Below are positions 33,543 through 42,462 of a DNA stretch of 64,000 nt, in pieces. Made by a program: the position numbers and the translations under genes. Origin of the DNA: Caballeronia zhejiangensis (lineage in GTDB: Bacteria; Pseudomonadota; Gammaproteobacteria; Burkholderiales; Burkholderiaceae); the NCBI RefSeq assembly GCF_000698575.1, contig NZ_JFHD01000010.1, positions 124,001 to 188,000 on the forward strand. Direction: 5' to 3'. Each line of letters starts with the position of its first letter. The first letter of the stretch is position 1. Under the pieces are notes generated by a model. The model saw only the letters and a list, made by a program, of their open reading frames with translations. It was not told where the DNA came from and searched no databases.

Positions 33543-35180
33543 ATGACGTTTTTTGCCGTTCCCCACGCATCGATCCAACGCACGAAACTCGCCGCCGCCG
33601 CGGCGCTGCTCGCGTTCTCCGCGCTGAACGCGTCGGCCGCCATCGTGCCGCCGGGTGTTGCGCTCGCCGCGAAGCAGGAACTCGTGCGCAACAACGGCTC
33701 GGAGGTCGAGACGCTCGATCCGGCGCTGGTCGAAACCGTGGTGGCGGCCAACGTCTCGCGCGACCTGTTCGAGAGCCTGACCGCGACGAATTCGGACGGC
33801 ACGGTCGTGCCCGGTGTCGCGGAAAAATGGGAACAGAAGGACGCGACGACCTGGATTTTCCATCTGCGCAAGAACGCCCGCTGGTCCAATGGCGACGCCG
33901 TCACCGCAAACGATTTCGTGTACGGCTGCCAGCGCTTCCTCGACCCGAAAACGGCGTCGTCGTATGCGAGCGTGTACGGCCCGTTCCTGCTGAACGGCGC
34001 GGATATCGCCGCGGGCAAGAAGCCGGCGAGCGCGCTCGGGGTGCGCGCCATCGACGCGAGCACCGTCGAAATCAAGACCGCCGGACCCGTGCCGTTCCTG
34101 CCGGAACTGATGTCGAATCCGAACCTCGGGCCGGTGCATCGCGCGACGATCGAGAAATTCGGCAAGGAATGGACGAAGCCGGGCAACATCGTCAGCAACG
34201 GCGCGTTCCAGTTGAAGGACTGGCAGGTCAACAGCAAGCTCGTGCTGACGAAGAACGCGAACTACTGGGACAAGGCGAACGTTCAACTGACGCAAGTCAC
34301 GTATCTGCCGGTCGAAGACGAGAACACCGACGTCAAGCTGTTCCAGTCCGGCGAGAACGACATGACGTATCAGCTTCCGACCGGCACCTATGCGAAGTAC
34401 AGCCAGCAGTTCCCGAAGGACATCCGCAACTCGCTGATTCTCGGCACGCGCTACTACAGCTTCAACAATCGCGATCCGCTGCTGAAGGACGTGCGCGTGC
34501 GCAAGGCGCTCTCGATGGTCATCGACCGCGACCTGCTCGCGCAACGCGTGACCGCCGATGGTCAGACGCCGCTTTACGGCCTGCTGCCGAAGGGCGTGAG
34601 CGGCGCCGACGTGTCGAACTACGAATGGGCGACGTGGCCGATGGCCAAGCGGGTCGAGGAAGCCAAGAAGCTGCTCGAACAGGCGGGCGTGAAGCCCGGA
34701 ACGAAGCTGCGATTCGCGATGAACACGAGCGATTACAACAAGAAGATGGCGATCTTCGTCGCATCGGAATGGAAGTCGAAGCTCGGCCTCACGATGGACA
34801 TCGAATCGATGGAGTTCAAGGTGCTGTTGAAGAAGCGCCATGAAGGCGACTATCAGATCGCACGCAACGGCTGGGTCGCCGATTACAACGACGCGACGAC
34901 CTTCCTCACGCTCGTGCAATGCAAGTCGGAGCAGAACGACAATTTCAGCTGCAACCCGAAGGCCGACGCGCTCATCAAGGAAGCCGGCGAAACCACGGAT
35001 CAAGCCAAGCGCACGCAGTTGCAGACGCAGGCCGCGAAGATCGTAATGGACGACTATCCGATGCTGCCGCTCCTGCAATACGGCCTGCCGCGCCTCGTGA
35101 AGAGCTACGTCGGCGGATACTCGCTGAAGAATCCGATGGATCATTACGGCAGCAAGGATCTCTACATCGTCAAGCACTGA
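33543..35180 (+). CDS. oppA: Oligopeptide ABC transporter periplasmic binding protein
   Basis: A 545-residue SBP family 5 protein with an N-terminal signal peptide (Ala-rich, cleavage near residue 32). Blocks: NNGSEVETLDPALVETV, RDLFESLTATNSDGTVVPGVAEKW, WTFHLRKNARWSNGD, FNNRDPLLKDVRVRKALSM and DYNDATTFLTL near the C-terminus. Length and pattern match OppA/MppA, which capture oligopeptides in the periplasm and may also carry murein peptides. First gene of oppABCDF, with 16 bases to oppB. Confidence 0.93.
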   Translation: MTFFAVPHASIQRTKLAAAAALLAFSALNASAAIVPPGVALAAKQELVRNNGSEVETLDPALVETVVAANVSRDLFESLTATNSDGTVVPGVAEKWEQKDATTWIFHLRKNARWSNGDAVTANDFVYGCQRFLDPKTASSYASVYGPFLLNGADIAAGKKPASALGVRAIDASTVEIKTAGPVPFLPELMSNPNLGPVHRATIEKFGKEWTKPGNIVSNGAFQLKDWQVNSKLVLTKNANYWDKANVQLTQVTYLPVEDENTDVKLFQSGENDMTYQLPTGTYAKYSQQFPKDIRNSLILGTRYYSFNNRDPLLKDVRVRKALSMVIDRDLLAQRVTADGQTPLYGLLPKGVSGADVSNYEWATWPMAKRVEEAKKLLEQAGVKPGTKLRFAMNTSDYNKKMAIFVASEWKSKLGLTMDIESMEFKVLLKKRHEGDYQIARNGWVADYNDATTFLTLVQCKSEQNDNFSCNPKADALIKEAGETTDQAKRTQLQTQAAKIVMDDYPMLPLLQYGLPRLVKSYVGGYSLKNPMDHYGSKDLYIVKH

Positions 35181-35196
35181 CGGCAAGGAGCCTTTC

Positions 35197-36117
35197 ATGT
35201 GGTCCTATACCTTGCGGCGCGTGTTGCTCACGCTGCCGACGCTGCTGATCGTCGTGACGATCTGCTATCTGCTCCTGCACGCAACGCCGGGCGGTCCGTT
35301 CGATGGCGAGCGCAAGATTCCGGCGGAAGTGCTCGCGAATCTGCAGGCGAAGTATCACCTCGACGAGCCGCTGTGGAAGCAGTATGTGTTCTATCTTCGA
35401 GACCTTCTGCACGGCGATCTCGGTGCGTCGTTCCGTTATGCCGACTGGAGCGTGAACGATCTCGTGCTTCGTGCGCTGCCGGTGTCGCTGACGATCGGCG
35501 GCGTGTCGATGCTGCTTGCCATCGTGATCGGCGTCGCGCTCGGCATCGCCGCGGCACTGCGCCGCAATAGCATCGCGGACTATGTGCTGATGCTCGCCAG
35601 CAACGCGGGCAATGCGTTCCCGTCGTTCGTGCTCGGGCCGGTGTTGATCCTCGTCTTCGCGATCCTGCTCAAGTGGCTGCCCGCGGGCGGCTGGAACGAC
35701 TTCCAGTTGCGCTATATGGCGCTGCCCGTCGCGCTGCTCGTGATGATCAACGTCGCCACGGTCGGCCGCGTGACGCGCGCGAGTCTGATCGAAGTGCTGA
35801 ACACGAACTACATCCGCACCGCGCGCGCGAAAGGCTTGCCGATGCGCACCATCGTGCTGCGCCATGCGCTGAAGCCGACGCTCATTCCTGTCGTCTCGGT
35901 GATCGGCCCGCTCGCGATCTCGTCGATCACGGCGGCGGTCGTCACGGAATCGGTGTTCTCGCTGCCGGGCATCGGCAAGCTGATCGTGAACGGCGCGGCC
36001 AATCGCGATTACACGCTCGTGCTCGGACTCGTCGTGCTCGTCACGGTGGTGGCCGTGCTGCTCAACCTGCTGGTCGATCTCGCGTATGCGTGGCTCGATC
36101 CGAAGATTCGTTACTGA
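35197..36117 (+). CDS. oppB: Oligopeptide ABC transporter permease OppB
   Basis: A 306-residue inner-membrane permease of the DppB/OppB family with six helices. It starts MWSYTLRRVLLTLPTLLIVV, has the large periplasmic loop and the EAA loop TNYIRTARAKGLP...HALKPTLIP that contacts the ATPases. It forms the channel with OppC. Intergenic gaps to the neighbours are 16 and 11 bases. Confidence 0.94.
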   Translation: MWSYTLRRVLLTLPTLLIVVTICYLLLHATPGGPFDGERKIPAEVLANLQAKYHLDEPLWKQYVFYLRDLLHGDLGASFRYADWSVNDLVLRALPVSLTIGGVSMLLAIVIGVALGIAAALRRNSIADYVLMLASNAGNAFPSFVLGPVLILVFAILLKWLPAGGWNDFQLRYMALPVALLVMINVATVGRVTRASLIEVLNTNYIRTARAKGLPMRTIVLRHALKPTLIPVVSVIGPLAISSITAAVVTESVFSLPGIGKLIVNGAANRDYTLVLGLVVLVTVVAVLLNLLVDLAYAWLDPKIRY

Positions 36118-36128
36118 AAGGGCGCGCG

Positions 36129-37019
36129 ATGAAATCTGCTTCTCTTGCACCGATGCTCGAAAAGGCGGTCGCCGGCCGCAGCCCGTGGCAGGACGCGCGC
36201 GCGCGTTTCCTGCGCAACAAGGCGGCGGTCGTGAGTCTCGTGCTGCTCGTGCTGATCACGCTCGCGTGCATCGTCGGACCGTGGTTGTTGCCGAACGAAT
36301 TCGATTCGACCGACTGGAACGCGACGAGCGTCGCGCCGACGCTCGCCAACTGGCATCTGTTCGGCACCGACGACACTGGCCGCGATCTGCTCGTGCGCTG
36401 CCTGATCGGCGGGCGCGTGTCCCTGATGATCGGCGCGCTCGCCACGCTCACGTCGGTGACGCTCGGCATCCTGTGGGGCGCGGTCGCGGGCTTCGTCGGC
36501 GGACGCGTCGATAACGCGATGATGCGTATCGTCGACATGATGTACGCGATTCCGTATCTGCTCATCGCTATCCTGATGGTGACGCTGCTCGGCCGCGAGT
36601 TCTATCTCGTCGTCATCATCATCACGATCTTTTCGTGGATGGACATGGCGCGCGTCGTGCGCGGCCAGACGCTGTCGATCCGCTCCAAGGAATATGTCGA
36701 AGCGGCGCGCGCGATCGGCGTGCCGACGCGGCGCATCATCGCGCGGCATGTGGTGCCGAATCTGCTCGGCATCGTCGCGATCTATACGACTGTCACCGTG
36801 CCTGCCGTCATCCTCACGGAATCCGTGCTGTCGTTCCTCGGCCTCGGCGTGCAGGAACCGATGACGAGTTGGGGCGTGCTGATTCAAGACGGCGTCGGCG
36901 TGATGGAGTCGTCGCCGTGGATTCTGCTGTTCCCGGCGGCGCTGCTCTCGATCACGCTTTACTGCATCAACTTTGTCGGCGACGGGCTGCGCGACGCGCT
37001 CGATCCGAAGGACAGGTGA
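36129..37019 (+). CDS. oppC: Oligopeptide ABC transporter permease OppC
   Basis: A 296-residue permease with an N-terminal cytoplasmic stretch, WQDARARFLRNKAAVVSLVL helix, the FGTDDTGRDLLVRCLIGGRVSL block and the EAA loop KEYVEAARAIGVPTRRIIAR. ATG at 36129 gives the family N-terminus; the frame is open well upstream but overlaps oppB. It pairs with OppB; oppD follows after 3 bases. Confidence 0.94.
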   Translation: MKSASLAPMLEKAVAGRSPWQDARARFLRNKAAVVSLVLLVLITLACIVGPWLLPNEFDSTDWNATSVAPTLANWHLFGTDDTGRDLLVRCLIGGRVSLMIGALATLTSVTLGILWGAVAGFVGGRVDNAMMRIVDMMYAIPYLLIAILMVTLLGREFYLVVIIITIFSWMDMARVVRGQTLSIRSKEYVEAARAIGVPTRRIIARHVVPNLLGIVAIYTTVTVPAVILTESVLSFLGLGVQEPMTSWGVLIQDGVGVMESSPWILLFPAALLSITLYCINFVGDGLRDALDPKDR

Positions 37020-37022
37020 GCC

Positions 37023-38009
37023 ATGCCGCTACTCGAAGTCAACGATCTGCAAGTCGAATTCAGGACGCACGACGCCGCCGTGCGCGCCGTCAACGGCGTG
37101 AATTTCACGCTGGAAGAGGGCGAGACGCTCGGCATTGTCGGCGAGTCGGGCTCGGGCAAGAGCCAGAGCGTGCTCGCGATGCTCGGCCTGCTCGCATCGA
37201 ATGGGCGCGCGAGCGGACGCGCGATGTATCGCGGCGAGAATCTCATCGGCATGACGAATCGCGCGATGAACCGCATCCGCGGCAATCGCCTGTCGATGAT
37301 CTTCCAGGATCCGATGAGCTCGCTCAATCCGTATCTCACGATCGAGCGGCAGATGACCGAAGTGCTCGAACTGCACAAGAACGTCACGCGCCGCGAAGCG
37401 AAGAGGCGCGCAATCTCGTTGCTCGAAGCCGTGCGCATTCCCGAGGCCGCGCATCGCATCGGGCAGTATCCGCACGAGTTGTCGGGCGGCATGCGTCAGC
37501 GGGTGATGATCGCAATGGCGTTGCTGTGCGAGCCCGAAGTGCTGTTCGCCGACGAGCCGACCACCGCGCTCGACGTCACCGTGCAAGCGCAGATTCTGCA
37601 ATTGTTGCGCAATCTCCAGCATGACTTCGGCACGTCGATCGTATTGATCACGCACGATCTCGGCGTCGTCGCCGGCTTGTGCGAAAAAGTCATGGTGATG
37701 TACGGCGGGCGTGTGATGGAACAGTGCGATGCGAACACGTTGTTCGCGCAGCCTTCGCATCCGTACACGGTCGGCCTGTTGCGCGCGTTGCCGCGTCTCG
37801 ATCACGACGGCGGCGAGCTGACCGGCATCCCCGGCAATCCGCCGAACATGGCCCATCCGCCGGCGGGCTGTCCGTTCCACGAACGATGCGCCGATGCAAG
37901 CGATGAATGCGCCGTCGATGCGCCCGCGCTGAAGGCGATCGGACCGGGCTGGCTGCGGGCCTGTCATCGTCCGGTTCATCTGATCAAGAAGGAAGCGAGC
38001 CATGTCTGA
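37023..38009 (+). CDS. oppD: Oligopeptide ABC transporter ATPase OppD
   Basis: A 328-residue ABC ATPase: Walker [10 protein letters not shown] (about residue 39), signature LSGGMRQRV, Walker [12 protein letters not shown], and the OppD/F C-terminal extension with [12 protein letters not shown] cysteines that can hold an iron-sulfur cluster. It hydrolyses ATP to drive OppBC. The oppF start overlaps the last 8 bases. Confidence 0.95.
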   Translation: MPLLEVNDLQVEFRTHDAAVRAVNGVNFTLEEGETLGIVGESGSGKSQSVLAMLGLLASNGRASGRAMYRGENLIGMTNRAMNRIRGNRLSMIFQDPMSSLNPYLTIERQMTEVLELHKNVTRREAKRRAISLLEAVRIPEAAHRIGQYPHELSGGMRQRVMIAMALLCEPEVLFADEPTTALDVTVQAQILQLLRNLQHDFGTSIVLITHDLGVVAGLCEKVMVMYGGRVMEQCDANTLFAQPSHPYTVGLLRALPRLDHDGGELTGIPGNPPNMAHPPAGCPFHERCADASDECAVDAPALKAIGPGWLRACHRPVHLIKKEASHV

Positions 38010-38997
38010 CGCGACGATTCTCTCCGTGCGCGACATGCGCGTGCATTTTCAGGTGAAGCCGAAGAACCGTCTGCCGTGGGCGGCGCGCCGCACGCTAAAG
38101 GCCGTCGACGGCGTGAGCTTCGATCTCAAGGCGGGCGAGACGCTCGGCGTCGTCGGCGAATCGGGTTGCGGCAAGTCCACGTTGTCGCGCGCGATCCTCA
38201 ATCTCATTCCCGCGACGAGCGGCGACATCGTGTGGATGGGCGCGCGCTTGTCGGGCGCTTCGACGCGTGAATGGCATCGCGTGCGCGGCGACGTGCAGAT
38301 GATCTTTCAGGACCCGCTCGCATCGCTCGATCCGCGCATGACGATCGGGCAGATCATCGCGGAGCCGCTCGTCGAGCATCGGCCGGGCATGAACACGCGC
38401 GAAGTCGAAGAACGCGTGCGCGCGATGATGGCCAAGGTCGGTCTGCGCGAGCAGATGATCAACCGCTATCCGCACGAGTTTTCGGGCGGGCAGTGTCAGC
38501 GCATTGGCATTGCGCGGGCGCTGATCGTCGAGCCGAAGCTCGTCATCTGCGATGAACCGGTGTCCGCGCTCGATGTGTCGATTCAGGCGCAGATCGTCAA
38601 TCTGCTGAAGTCGCTGCAAAAAGAGATGAAGCTCGCGCTTATCTTCATCGCGCACGATCTGGCCGTGGTGCGGCACATCTCCGATCGCGTGATGGTGATG
38701 TATCTCGGCCGCGTGATGGAGCTCGCGGAGAAGCACGCGCTCTATGACACGCCGCGCCATCCGTATACGCGGGCGTTGCTGTCGGCGGTACCGGTACCCG
38801 ATCCGGCCGTCGAGCGCGCAAAGACCGTGCAGATTCTGTCGGGCGACATTCCGAGCCCGATCGATCCGCCTTCGGGCTGCGTGTTTCATACGCGCTGTCC
38901 GATGGCCGACGCGCGTTGCGCACGCGAAGTACCGGTGTTGCGCGCGCTTGGTGAGAGTTCGTCGGCCGCCTGTCTGTATGCGATGGCCCCGGCGTAA
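38002..38997 (+). CDS. oppF: Oligopeptide ABC transporter ATPase OppF
   Basis: A 331-residue ABC ATPase, partner of OppD: Walker A GESGCGKSTL, signature FSGGQCQRIGIARAL (Cys where Arg is usual in SGGQRQ), Walker B CDEPVSALD, C-terminal PSGCVFHTRCPMADARC cluster motif. Overlaps oppD by 8 bases, so it is translated with it. No clear terminator follows; 157 bases separate it from the porin gene. Confidence 0.95.
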   Translation: MSDATILSVRDMRVHFQVKPKNRLPWAARRTLKAVDGVSFDLKAGETLGVVGESGCGKSTLSRAILNLIPATSGDIVWMGARLSGASTREWHRVRGDVQMIFQDPLASLDPRMTIGQIIAEPLVEHRPGMNTREVEERVRAMMAKVGLREQMINRYPHEFSGGQCQRIGIARALIVEPKLVICDEPVSALDVSIQAQIVNLLKSLQKEMKLALIFIAHDLAVVRHISDRVMVMYLGRVMELAEKHALYDTPRHPYTRALLSAVPVPDPAVERAKTVQILSGDIPSPIDPPSGCVFHTRCPMADARCAREVPVLRALGESSSAACLYAMAPA

Positions 38998-39029
38998 AGG
39001 GACACTTTCTCTTTTACTAGCGCGTCCCT

Positions 39030-39042
39030 GAACGGACCGTTC
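39030..39042. promoter_or_regulatory. Short dyad upstream of the porin gene
   Basis: GAACGG-A-CCGTTC is a perfect 6-base-arm dyad 113 bases before the porin ATG. It may be an operator for the porin or a weak end signal of opp. No T tract follows. Confidence 0.25.
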
Positions 39043-39154
39043 GTGCCGATCCTTCGCGATCGACGGGTACGGTTCACTTTGTCGAGTAATTCGGAATCCT
39101 TTCTAGTTGTTCATTTCATGTTGTTTGCGGGTCGAGTCAGTGGAGATACTTTTC

Positions 39155-40597
39155 ATGAAAAAACAAAAAACGTCAGCGGCATTGTCCATTTTGCTTTTCG
39201 GCGCTTATATCGCCGCAGCCGTTCCGGCACATGCGCAACAGGCGCCGACGCAGGCCGCGCAGGCGCAGCAGCCATCCGCCGACGATGATCTGCTCACGCG
39301 TCAAAAGGCGCTGGCACCGGATTCGCCGCCCAACACGGAAGCCGATGCGCCCGTCAGCAATCAGGCGAAATCGAAGGGATTCATCGAGGATTCGCACTTG
39401 AATCTGTTGATGCGGTCCTTCACAGAGCATGACGAATTCAAGGGCGCAGGCAAGAAGGACGCGTGGGTCCTCGGTGCGCAGGCCGTGTTCGAGTCGGGCT
39501 ATACGAAAGGGCTGATCGGCGTGGGTGCGGACGTGTCGCTCTTCGGTGCGTTCAAGCTGAACGGCGGGCAGGGCGCGGGCAATCGCGTGCACGTTTCCTC
39601 GAGCGGCGACCCGAGCGGCGCGAACCAGCTCGCGTGGGCGTATCCGGGCGTGTGGGACGTGAAGGCGCGCGTGTCGAACACGGTGCTTAAATACGGTCAG
39701 CAACTCTTCGATAACCCGTTCCTCGTGCCGCACGACAACCGCGCGTTGCCGCCGACGTATCGCGGCTTCTCGCTTGCCAGCGACGAGATCAAGAACCTGA
39801 CGCTCAAGGCCGGCACGGTCGATGGCGTGATCGCGCGCGGCATGACGACCGTCACCGGCCTCACGACGGAATACGGCGGCACGCACGTCTCGCAGTTCAC
39901 GTACTTCGGCGGCGACTGGACACACGGTGACGATACGGCCGTCTCGCTCTACGGCAGCGTCGCGAACAACGTATGGCAGCAGTACTACCTGACGGCGACG
40001 CAGAGCATCGGCGATCCGAAGAGCATCCGCTGGACGGGTTCGTTGAACTACTACTACACCGGCGCGATCGGCGACAAGCGTCAAGGGTCGATCAACAATA
40101 ACGCGTATTCGCTCGCGCTCGCCGGCACGCACGGCGCGCATACGGTGCAGTTCGCGTTCCAGCAGATCGTGAGCGATCAGACGTTCGACTACATGGGGCA
40201 ATCTGCGGGCGATTATCTGTCGAATTCGCTCGATGTCGACTACAACCAGCCGCATGAAAAATCGGTGAGCCTGTCGTATTCGCTCAACCTCAAGGAATAC
40301 GGCCTGCCCGGCGCGAAGTTCGCGTTGTGGGGTGCTTACGGCTGGGGCGCGGATGGCAGCGCGATGGCTAACGGCGACAGCGCTCAGGCGGCTAACTATC
40401 TGGTGAACGGCAAGCCGATCAGCGGTACGCACTACGAAATCGGCGTGATCCCGAGCTACACGATTCCCGACGGCAAGTTCAAGAACACGTCGATCAAGTT
40501 CTACTACATGCATCATCACAGCAATAGCGCGTACTATCCGGACGGCACGAGCGACGTCTACCGGCTGATGGTCAATGTCCCTGTGAACGTGTTCTGA
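39155..40597 (+). CDS. OprD-family outer-membrane porin
   Basis: A 480-residue outer-membrane protein with a signal peptide (cleavage after AHA, about residue 27). The mature region holds a Gln/Ala-rich start, SKGFIEDSHLNLLMRSF, and the OprD-typical LQAVFESGYTKGLIGVGADVS-like segment, then repeated amphipathic strands and a C-terminal Phe (VNVPVNVF) needed for assembly. OprD porins pass basic amino acids, small peptides and organic acids. Location after opp suggests supply of peptides to that importer. ATG at 39155 starts the signal peptide MKKQKTSAALSILLFGAYIA. A strong terminator follows. Confidence 0.9.
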   Translation: MKKQKTSAALSILLFGAYIAAAVPAHAQQAPTQAAQAQQPSADDDLLTRQKALAPDSPPNTEADAPVSNQAKSKGFIEDSHLNLLMRSFTEHDEFKGAGKKDAWVLGAQAVFESGYTKGLIGVGADVSLFGAFKLNGGQGAGNRVHVSSSGDPSGANQLAWAYPGVWDVKARVSNTVLKYGQQLFDNPFLVPHDNRALPPTYRGFSLASDEIKNLTLKAGTVDGVIARGMTTVTGLTTEYGGTHVSQFTYFGGDWTHGDDTAVSLYGSVANNVWQQYYLTATQSIGDPKSIRWTGSLNYYYTGAIGDKRQGSINNNAYSLALAGTHGAHTVQFAFQQIVSDQTFDYMGQSAGDYLSNSLDVDYNQPHEKSVSLSYSLNLKEYGLPGAKFALWGAYGWGADGSAMANGDSAQAANYLVNGKPISGTHYEIGVIPSYTIPDGKFKNTSIKFYYMHHHSNSAYYPDGTSDVYRLMVNVPVNVF

Positions 40598-40714
40598 AAA
40601 CGCCTAAAAACACCGCAGCGTAAACCCTACAAAAATACCCGTTTACATTACGTTTAACTTTCATTTATAAAGAGAAGGCGTGCTGCGGATTGCCATGTCT
40701 CGCCCACGCTCATC

Positions 40715-40747
40715 GCCCGGCAGGTCTCCCTCTGCCGGGCTTTTTTT
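40715..40747 (+). terminator. Rho-independent terminator of the porin gene
   Basis: A perfect 9-bp stem (GCCCGGCAG / CTGCCGGGC) with an 8-base loop and seven T. It ends the porin (and perhaps opp) transcript. Confidence 0.92.
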
Positions 40748-40831
40748 CGTCTGTACGATCCGCGCTCACTGCAGCTTTCATGCGCTTACACCGTTTCATC
40801 CTCTAAGTGAAAACCCCGCCATTTCTTTCGC

Positions 40832-40866
40832 TTGACTTACTTGATATATCACATACTGTGTATATG
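40832..40866 (+). promoter_or_regulatory. Candidate promoter/operator of the OxlT-like gene
   Basis: TTGACT (40832-40837) precedes an AT-rich dyad TATATCACA-TAC-TGTGTATAT (40845-40865), with CACA/TGTG as the exact core. Such sites suit a GntR- or MarR-type dimer. It lies about 80 bases before the ATG of the carrier. The regulator is not adjacent. The other 200 bases between terminator and gene show nothing more. Confidence 0.35.
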
Positions 40867-40944
40867 CGCGCAGCATGAATGGGCGTCGCGGGAGGCGTCG
40901 TTCGACGTCCGCATACACAAGGCATATTTGCCAAGGAGACAGGC

Positions 40945-42261
40945 ATGGGAATGAACCAGATGGGCCGCGATGACAAGGCGTCGCGCCTCGCGTCGCCGTG
41001 GGTGCAGTTGGTTTTCGGCGTGATTTGCATGGCGATGATCGCGAACATGCAGTACGGCTGGACGCTCTTCGTCAATCCGATCGACGAGAAGTACCACTGG
41101 GGCCGCGCGGCCATTCAGGTGGCGTTTACGATCTTCGTCGTGACGGAGACATGGCTCGTGCCTATCGAGGGTTATCTCGTCGACAAGTACGGTCCAAGGC
41201 CGGTGGTGGTCGGTGGCGGGCTGCTATGCGCGATCGCGTGGGCGATCAACTCGGTGGCGTCGTCGCTGCCGCTTCTGTACTTCGCCGCGGCGGTCGGTGG
41301 CGTGGGTGCGGGCGCGGTGTACGGCACGTGCGTCGGCAACGCGCTCAAGTGGTTCCCGACGCGGCGCGGACTTGCTGCGGGCATCACGGCGGCAGGCTTC
41401 GGGATGGGTTCCGCCGCGACCGTCGTGCCGATCGCGCACATGATCAAATCGAGCGGCTATGAAGCGACGTTCCTGTGGTTCGGTCTCGGCCAGGGCCTCG
41501 TGGTCTTCCTGCTCGGCATGGCGCTCTATGCGCCGCCCGCGCAGTTGCTCGCGACGGTGAAGAGCACGGTCAAGGCCGCGGTCTACAACGCGAGTCCGAA
41601 GCAGGTGCTGCAGTCGCCGATCTTCTGGGTCATGTATCTGATGTTCGTGATGATGGCCGCCGGCGGCCTGATGGCGACCGCGCAGCTCGGTCCGATCGCG
41701 AAGGACTTCGGCTTGCACGATTCGCCCGTGTCGATACTCGGCTTGACCTTGCCCGCGCTGACCTTCGCGCTCACGATCGACCGCGTGCTCAACGGTCTGA
41801 CGCGGCCGTTCTTCGGTTGGGTCTCGGATCGCATCGGACGGGAAAACACGATGTTCGTCGCGTTCGCGATCGAGGCGGTGGGCATCGTCGCGTTGTCGAA
41901 GTACGGGCATAGCCCGATCGCGTTTGTCGTGCTGACGGGCATCGTGTTCTTCGCGTGGGGCGAAATCTACAGTCTCTTCCCGGCGACGTGCGGCGATACC
42001 TTCGGTCCGAAGTTCGCGGCGACGAACGCGGGCCTGCTGTACACGGCGAAGGGCACGGCGGCGTTGCTGGTGCCGTTCTCGAGCGTCATCACGACGATGA
42101 CCGGCAGCTGGCACGCCGTGTTCATGCTTGCGGCGGGGATGGCGGCGATATCGGCGCTGCTCGCGCTTTTCGTGCTGAAGCCGATGCGCAATGCACATTC
42201 GCAGACCCAGCAAAGTCTCATGCAACAAGGGCTAACCAAAACGAACCAGATATCTTCCTGA
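40945..42261 (+). CDS. MFS carrier, oxalate/formate antiporter (OFA/OxlT-like)
   Basis: A 438-residue twelve-helix carrier of the OFA family. SPWVQLVFGVICMAMIANMQ, GWTLFVNPIDEKYHW, VGGVGAGAVYGTCVGNALKW, FPTRRGLAAGITAAGFGMGS and the second-half helices (IYSLFPATCGDTFGPKFAAT) match. The family exchanges oxalate for formate or imports other small organic anions. ATG at 40945 has the strong site AAGGAGAC; an in-frame codon at 40879 has none. No formyl-CoA transferase or oxalyl-CoA decarboxylase gene is near, so the oxalate role is not certain. Confidence 0.88.
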   Translation: MGMNQMGRDDKASRLASPWVQLVFGVICMAMIANMQYGWTLFVNPIDEKYHWGRAAIQVAFTIFVVTETWLVPIEGYLVDKYGPRPVVVGGGLLCAIAWAINSVASSLPLLYFAAAVGGVGAGAVYGTCVGNALKWFPTRRGLAAGITAAGFGMGSAATVVPIAHMIKSSGYEATFLWFGLGQGLVVFLLGMALYAPPAQLLATVKSTVKAAVYNASPKQVLQSPIFWVMYLMFVMMAAGGLMATAQLGPIAKDFGLHDSPVSILGLTLPALTFALTIDRVLNGLTRPFFGWVSDRIGRENTMFVAFAIEAVGIVALSKYGHSPIAFVVLTGIVFFAWGEIYSLFPATCGDTFGPKFAATNAGLLYTAKGTAALLVPFSSVITTMTGSWHAVFMLAAGMAAISALLALFVLKPMRNAHSQTQQSLMQQGLTKTNQISS

Positions 42262-42338
42262 AATTAGCCTGGTTTTCACTGTCGTCCGCGAACGTCCTTG
42301 TGCCGGTTCGTGGCCGAGCAGTGCTCGTGTGAAGGTCC

Positions 42339-42372
42339 TCTCCGCGCGTCTTCGGCTGAAGCCGCGCGGAGA
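42339..42372 (+). terminator. Strong hairpin without T tract
   Basis: CTCCGCGCG pairs with CGCGCGGAG, and inside it CTTC pairs with GAAG around a GGCT loop, so the whole 34-base segment folds with one mismatch. It sits 78 bases after the carrier stop. No T run follows, so it may be a weak terminator or an RNA-stabilising 3' structure. Confidence 0.45.
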
Positions 42373-42462
42373 AGGGAGCGGGTCAAACGGACCGCCGCTT
42401 CGGCAACTTATTAATTTGTGTCACACCGCGTTACAATTCCGCCTTCCACATAGCCGGCATTC

